From contig JALSSR010000191.1 in the NCBI GenBank assembly GCA_026984135.1, positions 1 to 42,747 on the forward strand: a stretch of DNA of 42,747 bases, written 5' to 3'. The first letter of the stretch is position 1; each line of letters begins with the position of its first letter. Under the pieces are notes generated by a model. That model had not been told where the DNA came from and ran no database searches. It saw nothing but the letters and a program-made list of their open reading frames with translations. Both the position numbers and the translations under genes were made by a program. Below are positions 8,358-15,369 of this stretch, piece by piece. The DNA is from Bacteroidales bacterium. Its GTDB lineage: Bacteria; Bacteroidota; Bacteroidia; Bacteroidales; JAADJA01.

Positions 8358-9800
8358 TTACTTTGTTAAGATATCAACCACTTTCTCCGGTCTGCCGGTT
8401 GCAAAATAGAGTTCCGCCAGAGCTTCGTAATAGCTGTAAAGAGAGTGAAGCCTTTCCGTTTTTGCTCCGGCATAAAGCATCTCTGCGTCAATAACATCAA
8501 TTGATTTTCCAACTCCTTCCTTAAAGCGTTTATTGTTGATATCGAGATTTCTTTTTGCCAGTTTTACGGTAGGCTCCAGTTTTTGATAGCGCTCCTGATA
8601 GTTCAAAACATCGGTATAGGCTTTATTGACCCATAGGTTAACCTGTTTGTCGGCATACTCTTCCGCATACTTTACCTGCATTTGCAAATGTTTAGACGAT
8701 TTCAGCTCGTTGATATCCTTCATTCCGCCGAAAAGCTTCATATTAAGTTGTATGCCTACAATAAAAGGGGGCATAATAACCGGATACTGATTTCTGAAAA
8801 GTCCCCACTGTCCGAAAGCAGCTATTTGAGGCATAAATTTGGATTTGTCAAAGTTGAGCTTTTGTTCGGCAAGAACTTTCTTTTGTTCTATCATCTTAAA
8901 CACAGGCTGATTCTGTTTTGCTTCGGAAGTAAGCGAATCGAGAGGCAAGTCGGCAAGTTTATAGACAAGCGCATCCGTAGGTTCAATTTCCTGATAATCA
9001 TTCATTCCGATGAGCGTTTTCAAGGCAAGAGAAGCCAGCTTCAGCTTGTTTTCATCGTCATCTCTTTCCCTTTCGGCGTTTGCAACAGCCACTTGTGCCC
9101 TGAGTAGTTCGTGCGGCGGAATCATACCTATTTCGACTGCCCGTTTTGCATCTTTTTCGTGTTGTTTGATGCCGTCAACAACTTCCTGACGTGTTTTAAC
9201 GACCTCTTTTAAAAGAACCACCTGAAGGTAGCGTTCAATAACCTCTTTTGTTATCTCATTGGAAGTGTTTTCCAGCTCTATCTTTGCAAGATTATATTCG
9301 GCCATAGAAGCATTTCTCCCTGCTATTATCTTTCCGCCTGTGAAAATCGGCTGAATGGCATTGATACTTAAATTGGGATAATGCTGCTGATCAATTTCAA
9401 TGTTGTATGCCGGCAATTTCCCAAGACTGTTTACAATGGTATTATAAATCTCCTCTTGGGTTTCGTTTGAAAGTCCCAATTCCGAGGCAATGACGGCACC
9501 ATACCTTCCGGCCATATCATCAACGGACTCCTTGACCTGTCCCATATTTATTTCGGGATTTTTTGACAAATAGCTATATCCGGCATTTAAGGAGACTTGC
9601 GGAAGATAATTGCCCTTGGAAGCCTTGTTCAGATACTCCTTTTCATAAACAGCCTCACGACTCTGCTTGATTTTGTTGTTGTTTTGCATTGCCGAGTCAA
9701 TGGACTGTTGCAAACCCAGTTGAATTTGGGAATGAGCGGGCTTCGGCTTAAATAGTGCTAAAATAAAGAGCAAAAAAAATAAAAATATTTTGTTAACCAT
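8358..9800 (-). CDS. TolC family outer membrane efflux protein
   Basis: 480 residues from the ATG at 9800, which gives a normal signal peptide (MVNKIFLFFLLFILALFKPKPAHSQ). An in-frame start at 9836 would add twelve residues in front of the signal peptide and is less likely. The protein has two related halves of long amphipathic helices, with sequences such as NKIKQSREAVYEKEYLNKASKG and the C-terminal repeat AKRNLDINNKRFKEGVGKSIDVIDAE typical of the OEP family. It forms the trimeric outer-membrane and periplasmic tunnel of a tripartite exporter. It is the first gene of an operon with the HlyD adaptor and two ABC-2 permeases, behind a good promoter at 9872-9904. Confidence 0.9.
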   Translation of the reverse strand: MVNKIFLFFLLFILALFKPKPAHSQIQLGLQQSIDSAMQNNNKIKQSREAVYEKEYLNKASKGNYLPQVSLNAGYSYLSKNPEINMGQVKESVDDMAGRYGAVIASELGLSNETQEEIYNTIVNSLGKLPAYNIEIDQQHYPNLSINAIQPIFTGGKIIAGRNASMAEYNLAKIELENTSNEITKEVIERYLQVVLLKEVVKTRQEVVDGIKQHEKDAKRAVEIGMIPPHELLRAQVAVANAERERDDDENKLKLASLALKTLIGMNDYQEIEPTDALVYKLADLPLDSLTSEAKQNQPVFKMIEQKKVLAEQKLNFDKSKFMPQIAAFGQWGLFRNQYPVIMPPFIVGIQLNMKLFGGMKDINELKSSKHLQMQVKYAEEYADKQVNLWVNKAYTDVLNYQERYQKLEPTVKLAKRNLDINNKRFKEGVGKSIDVIDAEMLYAGAKTERLHSLYSYYEALAELYFATGRPEKVVDILTK

Positions 9801-9871
9801 AAATGTACTTTTTAGGTCAAATATAAACTGCAACAATGGTTAAGGGAAACATCCCGTTCTGAAACCGGGTG

Positions 9872-9904
9872 CAAAGGTATGAATTATTGTTCAAAATATT
9901 CAAA
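9872..9904 (-). promoter_or_regulatory. Promoter of the TolC-HlyD-ABC operon
   Basis: On the minus strand, TTTG (9904-9901) is followed 21 nt later by TACCTTTG (9879-9872), matching the Bacteroidota -33/-7 pattern. The leader to the ATG at 9800 would be about 65 nt and contains a small GC hairpin (CCCG...CGGG, near 9852-9869). The -33 box lies inside the 3' end of the GH114-like gene. A second -7-like box (TATATTTG, 9825-9818) has no good -33 partner. Confidence 0.5.
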
Positions 9905-10873
9905 GGCATCAATAATGTCAAGGTAAACGCCGTCGAAACCGGCGTCAAGTATCTTTTGTAGATAGCTTTCGTCGTTCCCGAAAATAATATCCTGCCACTC
10001 TTTATCCCAATATGCCACTTTATAATTTCCTTCCCAATCGGGATTTTCTTCTTTCAACCAATCGGGCGGATGTGTCAACCAACTGTCATTCCAGTAATAT
10101 CTGTAATTTTCGGCTTCTCCGATACTCATATAAGAAATTACCAATCTTTTACCTCCGTTGGATTTGTGCCTTAATTGTTCTATTTCTCCCGGCGTGAAGA
10201 TATCGTCATTGAAAAAACAATCCATAATTATAAGGTCATAATTTGTGGAAGAGACTGCATTTATGAATTCCTGTTTTGAAGAAAACTGTGAAGGGTTGAT
10301 GAGATAAAGGAAGTTTCTGATTTGAGATAATCCGGTGATGATTTCATTGTTTACATTGACAGGTGTTGAAGGATAACCGGGGATATTATCCAGCTCACGA
10401 TGGTCGGCTGCAAAGGAAATATAGTTTTTTTCGCTGTTTTTAGTGTAGGACTCATCCATTTTGGAATGTGTGCTGCAATAGTCCGTTACCAGTACCGTTA
10501 CACTGTTTTGTTTTGCAATATCAAGGAAATGGATAAGGTAGTTTGTGGTTTCCGCCGGAGTTGCTTCATCGTCATTGTCATATCCGAAAAAGAGGTCTTC
10601 CTGCCCCAAACCGTCAATTGCACTCAGATAATCGGTTTCGGGATAATCGGTAAAATCATCCTCTACTGTGACCAGTTCAATCCCGTTTTGAGGAATTACC
10701 GCAAAACCGGGTTTGATATTTTTTGCGTATTTGCTGATATCTTTTACAAAAGTGCGCATCAGGTTTCTGTAGTTCGTTTCAACAGGCGGCTGTTCAGGCT
10801 CTTTATCATTACAAGATTGTAAAGAAGGTAAAAGCATAGTAGTCAATATCAAAATGCTAATGAAGTTTTTCAT
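9884..10873 (-). CDS. GH114-like (TM1410/MJ1477 type) lipoprotein
   Basis: 329 residues from the ATG at 10873; a TTG at 10879 is an alternative. The signal peptide ends in the lipobox LQSC, giving a lipidated Cys21, so the protein should sit on a membrane surface. The rest looks like the TIM-barrel family GH114 / MJ1477-TM1410, related to endo-alpha-1,4-polygalactosaminidase: I-I-M-D-C-F-F near 216, K-R-L-V-I-S-Y-M-S-I-G-E-A-E near 243-256, W-L-K-E-E-N-P-D-W, and G-F-D-G-V-Y-L-D-I-I-D close to the C-terminus. The D and E in MSIGEAE and YLDIID are the usual candidate catalytic acids. Its start lies 2 nt after the stop of the AraC-like regulator, so the two are co-transcribed and probably coupled. 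Substrate is unknown; a galactosamine-containing exopolysaccharide is a reasonable guess. Confidence 0.82.
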   Translation of the reverse strand: MKNFISILILTTMLLPSLQSCNDKEPEQPPVETNYRNLMRTFVKDISKYAKNIKPGFAVIPQNGIELVTVEDDFTDYPETDYLSAIDGLGQEDLFFGYDNDDEATPAETTNYLIHFLDIAKQNSVTVLVTDYCSTHSKMDESYTKNSEKNYISFAADHRELDNIPGYPSTPVNVNNEIITGLSQIRNFLYLINPSQFSSKQEFINAVSSTNYDLIIMDCFFNDDIFTPGEIEQLRHKSNGGKRLVISYMSIGEAENYRYYWNDSWLTHPPDWLKEENPDWEGNYKVAYWDKEWQDIIFGNDESYLQKILDAGFDGVYLDIIDAFEYFEQ

Positions 10874-10875
10874 AT

Positions 10876-11469
10876 TCAATATAATTTTTCCAGAGGTTTT
10901 TTTAAATTCAATCCCAGCTTTTTATACTCTGTTACAGAGTATCCCGTCTCCTTTTTAAATTGACTTGAAAGATACTGAACACTGCTGTAATCCATCATAT
11001 ATGCTATTTCGCTGAAAGTGTACTCATCCTGTAGTATCAGTTCCTTTATCCTTTCTATTTTATTCAAAATTATATAACGTTCAAGAGTGATTTTTTCGTA
11101 TTTGGAGAAAAGCTTTGAAAGATATTGATAGCTATATCCCAGCATTTCAACAAGATATTCCGATTTGCGGACTACTGAATCAACATTATTCATATTATGG
11201 ATGAGGTCGAAAACCGTCCTTTTGATGCTTTCAACAATCTTCAAATCTCTTGACACGATAATGCCGAAACCGAGATTTTCAAGCAAAATATTTATATCAT
11301 CAAGGCTAATAACCGTTTTGTCAAAAGATATTGTTGCCTTTCCCAATTCAATATCTTCAACTTCAACATCGTTTTTTGTCAATTCATCACGAATTAAGTT
11401 TGTGCAGCAGTTACACAGCATATTCCTGATGGAAATGGTGACTGTTACTATGTTTCCTTTTGTAGCCAT
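10876..11469 (-). CDS. HMA-like domain plus AraC-type regulator
   Basis: 197 residues from the ATG at 11469 (MATKGNIVTV); the frame stays open to a TTG at 11583, but the added residues do not resemble the family. Residues 7-75 look like a heavy-metal-associated (HMA) ferredoxin-like fold with the metal-site sequence MLCNCC (residues 17-22, Cys19 and Cys22 in the MxCxxC positions, plus an extra Cys21). Residues about 105-190 are an AraC/XylS double helix-turn-helix (E-R-I-K-E-L-I-L-Q-D-E-Y-T-F-S-E-I-A-Y-M then S-S-V-Q-Y-L-S-S-Q-F-K-K-E-T-G). Such fusions are recurrent in Bacteroidota; metal (copper-like) sensing is suggested by the Cys motif but unproven. It is directly upstream of the GH114-like lipoprotein gene. 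Confidence 0.85.
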   Translation of the reverse strand: MATKGNIVTVTISIRNMLCNCCTNLIRDELTKNDVEVEDIELGKATISFDKTVISLDDINILLENLGFGIIVSRDLKIVESIKRTVFDLIHNMNNVDSVVRKSEYLVEMLGYSYQYLSKLFSKYEKITLERYIILNKIERIKELILQDEYTFSEIAYMMDYSSVQYLSSQFKKETGYSVTEYKKLGLNLKKPLEKLY

Positions 11470-11570
11470 AAATGAATTTGCTAAATTAGAAATATTTTTC
11501 AATTGGGCAATTTGGAATCTTTGATGTTTGAAAATATCTTGCTCAGTATCGCTATTATGAAAATAATTTT

Positions 11571-11578
11571 TATATTTG
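11571..11578 (+). promoter_or_regulatory. -7-like element before the PIN toxin module
   Basis: TATATTTG matches the -7 consensus TAnnTTTG and sits 29 nt before the ATG at 11608. No clear TTTG or TTG is found 17-23 nt upstream, so the call rests on the -7 box alone. Confidence 0.4.
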
Positions 11579-11607
11579 CACAAAAGAATGATTAATGTAA
11601 AGTGGTT

Positions 11608-11883
11608 ATGCTTAATTTATCTATAAAAAGTACAAAAGTTGAACATGAATTCAAGGAGTTTCTTAAAGATTATTTTAATAATAATATTGATGAAGCGATA
11701 AAAAATTTATTGTTTCTATTTAAAAAAAATAGGGTAGATGAAACCGATAATAAATCTTTAAAAATGACAAAACATAAGTCATTTGATGATTTTTCAAAAA
11801 AATGGAAAGGAATTATTAAGGATAAAGATATTAAAAATTGGAGAGAGGATTATGTTAATTATATTGAAATAAAACAAAAATAA
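11608..11883 (+). CDS. Probable antitoxin of a PIN-domain toxin
   Basis: 91 residues from the ATG at 11608; a GTG two codons upstream is possible. The protein is Lys/Asn rich and helical. The N-terminal part (MLNLSIKSTKVEHEF) could be a short DNA-binding strand-helix. The tail S-F-D-D-F-S-K-K-W-K-G-I-I-K-D-K-D-I-K-N-W-R-E-D-Y resembles the C-terminal toxin-binding segment (F-x-G-x-L-K-x-x-D-I-x-x-x-x-x-E-Y) found on small proteins encoded before PIN toxins in Bacteroidota. It ends 9 nt before the PIN gene. The pair is clearly more AT-rich than its neighbours, consistent with acquisition. Function is inferred from context and tail similarity. Confidence 0.7.
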   Translation: MLNLSIKSTKVEHEFKEFLKDYFNNNIDEAIKNLLFLFKKNRVDETDNKSLKMTKHKSFDDFSKKWKGIIKDKDIKNWREDYVNYIEIKQK

Positions 11884-11892
11884 TATTTTGTT

Positions 11893-12312
11893 ATGCAGAG
11901 GGTATTATTGGATACAAACGTAATCCTTGATTTCGCACTTGAACGGGAAAAGTTTGTTGAAGATGCAGAAAAAATTTTGAGGCTGGCATTTACGGGATAT
12001 CTCAAAGCTTTTATCACTGCAACTACGGTTACGGATATTTTTTTCATAGTAAAGAAACATAAAAATAAGTTGATGGCAATGGAATTTCTTACAGAATTGA
12101 TTGGATTTGTTGATATTTCGGATGTAAATAAAAAAGTAGTATTAGAGTCACTAAAATCGGAATTTACAGATATTGAAGATGCTATACAAGAATTCTCTGC
12201 CCGCAACAACAATATTTACACAATAGTTACACGTAATACAAATGATTTTCGTAAATCAGAATTACAAATTTTAACTCCAAAGGAATTTTTAAAAATAAAT
12301 CATAAGAATTAA
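11893..12312 (+). CDS. PIN domain ribonuclease toxin (VapC-like)
   Basis: 139 residues. The PIN fold is recognisable by the opening V-L-L-D-T-N-V-I-L-D (Asp7), the mid helix V-T-D-I-F-F-I-V, D-I-E-D-A-I-Q (Asp96) and T-R-N-T-N-D-F (Asp118), the four-acid metal site expected of VapC-like RNases. This subgroup, with F-x-x-S at the end replaced by I-L-T-P-K-E-F-L, is common in Bacteroidota. It lies 9 nt after its probable antitoxin gene. Cleavage target (tRNA or other RNA) is unknown. An insertion in a region of single-copy housekeeping-type genes together with low GC suggests mobility. Confidence 0.87.
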   Translation: MQRVLLDTNVILDFALEREKFVEDAEKILRLAFTGYLKAFITATTVTDIFFIVKKHKNKLMAMEFLTELIGFVDISDVNKKVVLESLKSEFTDIEDAIQEFSARNNNIYTIVTRNTNDFRKSELQILTPKEFLKINHKN

Positions 12313-12369
12313 AATTTTGAATGTCAGTAAATTATAGTTGTGTTGTGTTTTTGAAACAGGAATGCTAGT

Positions 12370-13374
12370 CTATACCTTAAAAGTAATCCCAATACCAAAG
12401 TTTTCCTTGAATTGAACTTTTGGTCCTTTACCTACCTCCACTTTCGTATCTCCTATCTTTTCATATGTCGGGATGGGGATATCATCGTCATAAAGCAATC
12501 TCATAAAAAGGTTGGAAGAGAGGTAGCTGTTGATTTTGAAACTAAGTGCCGATTCCCAGTCAACATCCATATTCCAGCGATTGCTGATATTATCGTCCAT
12601 ATAATTATTGTGGATATTGATTCGGGTGTCGAAATTGACGTTTTTCAGGATATCACGATTGTATGTCAATAAAAGATTAACTCCGAAAGAGGGTGCCACA
12701 TTTCTTCCTGGCAAAAGGATATTTCCGGCTGTGTCCCTGATGGCGGGCTGCACTCCGAAAGCACCTTTATCCGCCAGCTCCTGATTCATCACAAAAACGA
12801 ATTTTCCGCTTGCCGGTGAAAGGAATATCGAAGCATATTCCACAGGTTTATACTGCAAACCCAGCGAAAGATATAAATTTGCAGGCGAAAGAGTGGACGA
12901 AACAATTACCGAGTCATTAGGATACTTATATCCGTTGGCAAATTGCGATTTCAAATTGATAACAAAAGAGTAGAAAAGATCATTCACAATCTCGTATCCG
13001 AGTAGTCCGCCATATTCAAAACGGTCTTCCGTTTTTCGTGTACCCTGATCCTTATTCCACGTAATTCCGTATGAAGCCATTAAGAAATTTTCAAACTTGA
13101 AAGAGTTTTTCAGATAGTTCCATTTTATATTTGAATAAGCCACTCCCGAAATGGCACTCTCACCGCCTTCAGCCCAGTTTGTCAGACTCATCTGGCTAAA
13201 GTTAAGAATGTTTTTTGAAGAAAATTTCCAATATTTAATGGTATCGGCCTTTGAACTGTCCGACGGGACAACCTGAACGGCAAAATCATCCGGTATGGTC
13301 ATCGTAAAAGGGGGGTTGCCTGCAAAAGAATATAAACCGAACAAAACCAGGAATATTGACAATAGCTTTTTCAT
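12370..13374 (-). CDS. DUF3078 family outer membrane protein
   Basis: 334 residues, with the signal peptide MKKLLSIFLVLFGLYSFA. The mature part begins with the DUF3078 hallmark W-K-F-S-S-K-N-I-L-N-F-S-Q-M-S-L-T-N-W-A-E-G-G-E-S and then alternates amphipathic strands ending in I-G-I-T-F-K-V, with the aromatic/hydrophobic C-terminus of an outer-membrane beta-barrel. The family is restricted largely to Bacteroidota and has no established function. It is transcribed alone, convergent with the PIN toxin module. A near-consensus -7 (TACTTTCG) is found about 25 nt before the start. Confidence 0.85.
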   Translation of the reverse strand: MKKLLSIFLVLFGLYSFAGNPPFTMTIPDDFAVQVVPSDSSKADTIKYWKFSSKNILNFSQMSLTNWAEGGESAISGVAYSNIKWNYLKNSFKFENFLMASYGITWNKDQGTRKTEDRFEYGGLLGYEIVNDLFYSFVINLKSQFANGYKYPNDSVIVSSTLSPANLYLSLGLQYKPVEYASIFLSPASGKFVFVMNQELADKGAFGVQPAIRDTAGNILLPGRNVAPSFGVNLLLTYNRDILKNVNFDTRINIHNNYMDDNISNRWNMDVDWESALSFKINSYLSSNLFMRLLYDDDIPIPTYEKIGDTKVEVGKGPKVQFKENFGIGITFKV

Positions 13375-13479
13375 AAAAAAAATTTTTTCTTTGCGAAAGT
13401 ATCACTCTTTTAACTATCCTGAAAAATTACAAAACGGTTTTTTTAACAAAATAGTGTTGATAATCGGAATGCTTTATAA

Positions 13480-13842
13480 TCACTCTTGATTTTCTTTATT
13501 ATATCCCAGCCACCAAAACATCAACCCGGGAACAAGGAAAGGCAGTGCATACACCAGCATAGCGACCGAATCTTTGAAGCCGCCCTGATAGAGCAGGTAA
13601 AGCCCCATAAGAACACCGCTTACCGACATAATAATACCGCCCTCTTTTTCTCTTTTCCAGGCAAACATATATCCGATAAAAGCAAACCCGAGCAAAAGCA
13701 TCATTGATTGCAATTGTCCCGTCTTATCATTGAATAGATCGGGTATTCCTTCTCCAATAAAGAACATCCCGAAAAAAAGCACTGACAGCCCTCCGAAAAT
13801 TCGGGCTATCCAGCGTGTTGTTTTTATGCCGCTATCATTCAT
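13480..13842 (-). CDS. Small four-helix membrane protein, unknown function
   Basis: 120 residues, with four hydrophobic segments at about 12-30, 44-60, 67-86 and 92-114, separated by short charged turns (KREKEGG between helices 2 and 3). The N-terminus (MNDSGIKTTRWIARI) and C-terminus (YNKENQE) are polar. The ATG at 13842 is unambiguous. Similar small proteins of unknown function occur widely in Bacteroidota, but I cannot name a family with confidence. It is flanked by a DUF3078 gene 105 nt downstream and a 508-nt non-coding stretch upstream, so it is probably monocistronic. Confidence 0.7.
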   Translation of the reverse strand: MNDSGIKTTRWIARIFGGLSVLFFGMFFIGEGIPDLFNDKTGQLQSMMLLLGFAFIGYMFAWKREKEGGIIMSVSGVLMGLYLLYQGGFKDSVAMLVYALPFLVPGLMFWWLGYNKENQE

Positions 13843-14350
13843 CTTTGAAAATATTTGTTAATATATGATATTAAACACCTTATAACCTATCATTTTCCAA
13901 GTTACTTCCCAACGCCATCCCTTATACAATACTTTTCGACTAAAACATTTCATTGGTTTTTATGCTTGAATGCGTTGTTAATGCAACAATCCTTCATCGT
14001 CCACTAATCCCAATAACAATAAAATATTTTTTTTAGCCATTTAAAATATAGCAAAGGTAGTTATGTTTTTGCAAATATCCGTTAATAATAATTATATTAA
14101 TTTATTTCGTGAATTAACCGGTTTTAAACAGATTAGATTGTTTTAACTTGAAATTTCTTTATTGGTTTTGGAAAAAATTGTACTTTTGCTTATAAATAAA
14201 TAATTGTTCAAACGGAAAGGTGAATTTTTTTTTGATAACTTTGCACTTGAAAGCCACCAATGGTAAAACGCTGAATGTATGCATAGGCAACAAATTTTGT
14301 TTACTTTCGTTTAATAATATATATTATCAAATGTTAAAGGAGATTGTCAA
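13843..14350. other. Non-coding AT-rich stretch before the Xre/RES module
   Basis: No convincing gene is seen in these 508 bases. Two -7-like boxes, TACTTTTG (14181-14188) and TAACTTTG (14236-14243), point toward the Xre/RES genes, but neither has a proper -33 partner. The last 25 bases hold a 20-nt-spaced duplication of TCAAATGTTAAA (14327 and 14347). Composition is strongly AT-rich and resembles an acquired island edge. Confidence 0.5.
14336..14342 (+). promoter_or_regulatory. Strong Shine-Dalgarno before the Xre antitoxin
   Basis: AAAGGAG lies 8 nt before the ATG at 14351. Good Shine-Dalgarno sequences are rare in this window, as is usual in Bacteroidota. The motif lies inside a competing mini-ORF (14331-14357, MLKEIVKC) that begins at a duplicated start region and overlaps the antitoxin start out of frame. 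Confidence 0.5.
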
Positions 14351-14818
14351 ATGTTAAAAGAAAAGGAAGAACTCAGAAGAACTACGGAACGTTATGAGAC
14401 ACTCATACGCATTCTTGGTAAAAAATATATTAAAGATGAAATTGAAAGTCCTTTTGATTTCATAACGATTGCTACTAAAGGATTAAATTCTAATGTTATT
14501 CTTAATTTTAGAAAATATTTTGAAATTTCCCGTGGATTTACAGCAGAATTACTAAACATTTCCGAACCAACTATTTATAGGTGGATTCGTATGGATAAAA
14601 AGTTAGAAAGAAATTATTCGATACAACTTTTTGAATTGGCTGACTTATTTCTTTATGGATCTGAAGTTTTTGAAAATAGAGAAAATTTCTTCAAATGGCT
14701 TGAGCTGCCGAACACAGCTATTGGCGGTTTGGAACCAAAAGAATTATTAGAAGTTCCCGGAGGCATATCTAAGGTTAAGGACTTGTTAGGAAGAATTGAC
14801 TACGGTGTTTATAGTTAA
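14351..14818 (+). CDS. Xre/MbcA/ParS-type antitoxin of a RES toxin
   Basis: 155 residues. A degenerate Xre-type helix-turn-helix is visible at about 55-90 (FEISRGFTAELLNISEPTIYRW). It is followed by the toxin-binding (DUF2384) domain with the typical segment L-F-L-Y-G-S-E-V-F-E-N-R-E-N-F-F-K-W-L-E-L-P-N-T-A-I-G-G and the ending K-E-L-L-E-V-P-G-G-I-S-K-V-K-D-L-L-G-R-I-D-Y-G-V-Y-S, which in this family inserts into the RES active site. The gene ends 6 nt before the RES toxin gene. Together they form a RES-Xre module in which the antitoxin represses its own operon. Start choice is supported by a strong Shine-Dalgarno sequence at 14336-14342. Confidence 0.9.
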   Translation: MLKEKEELRRTTERYETLIRILGKKYIKDEIESPFDFITIATKGLNSNVILNFRKYFEISRGFTAELLNISEPTIYRWIRMDKKLERNYSIQLFELADLFLYGSEVFENRENFFKWLELPNTAIGGLEPKELLEVPGGISKVKDLLGRIDYGVYS

Positions 14819-14824
14819 CCAATT

Positions 14825-15277
14825 ATGATTGTCTATAGAATAACTAAAAGCAAAAGAGCTTCTGATATTAGCGGTTATGGTGCATCTATTTATCCGGGAA
14901 GATGGAATAAGAAAGGGATGTTTGTTTTATATACGGGGGAAAGTAAAGAAATAGCTTTGCTTGAAACCATTGTTCATATTCCGCCAATGATGTCACCGGA
15001 CTTAGATATTTTAACTATTGAAATACCTGATAACTCTATAACTGTAATAACTCCGGAAGATTTACCTGAAAATTGGCACCAATTCCCGGCTCCGACAGTT
15101 CTTTCCGACATAGGTAAAAAATGGATGGATGAGGGTAAAACAATAGCGCTAAAGGTGCCAAGTAGTATAGTTCACTCGGCGTATAATATCATTCTTAATT
15201 GTAAACATAAGGATTATAAAACGGTGAAAATTCTTAGCCGTAAGAAATTTTATTTTGATTCCAGATTACGTAAATAA
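14825..15277 (+). CDS. RES domain toxin (NAD+-degrading)
   Basis: 150 residues, full length for the family. The three name-giving residues are recognisable as Arg26 in Y-P-G-R-W-N, Glu47 in A-L-L-E-T-I-V-H and Ser113 in V-P-S-S-I-V. The C-terminal N-P-x-H motif is altered here to N-C-K-H. RES toxins deplete cellular NAD+ by phosphorolysis or hydrolysis and are neutralised by the Xre partner encoded immediately upstream. The gene lacks any membrane or secretion signal, so it acts in the cytoplasm of the producer. Confidence in the family is high; activity of this copy is not proven because of the altered tail motif. Confidence 0.9.
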   Translation: MIVYRITKSKRASDISGYGASIYPGRWNKKGMFVLYTGESKEIALLETIVHIPPMMSPDLDILTIEIPDNSITVITPEDLPENWHQFPAPTVLSDIGKKWMDEGKTIALKVPSSIVHSAYNIILNCKHKDYKTVKILSRKKFYFDSRLRK

Positions 15278-15333
15278 AACTTTGCTAAGTATAGTGTCGC
15301 AGAGTGAAGGCGGACCATACCGAAAGAGATCAA

Positions 15334-15350
15334 GTTTGCTTTTTGCAAAC
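15334..15350. terminator. Possible bidirectional terminator hairpin
   Basis: GTTTGC-TTTTT-GCAAAC forms a 6-bp stem between the convergent RES toxin and S9 peptidase genes. No long U-tract follows on either strand, so strength is doubtful. Confidence 0.3.
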
Positions 15351-15369
15351 CTGACAAGAACCGGTTAAT

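Noticed and set aside
11470-11583. N-terminal extension of the HMA-AraC regulator to a TTG at 11583
   Set aside because: The 38 added residues do not resemble the family, and an ATG at 11469 fits the HMA domain start.
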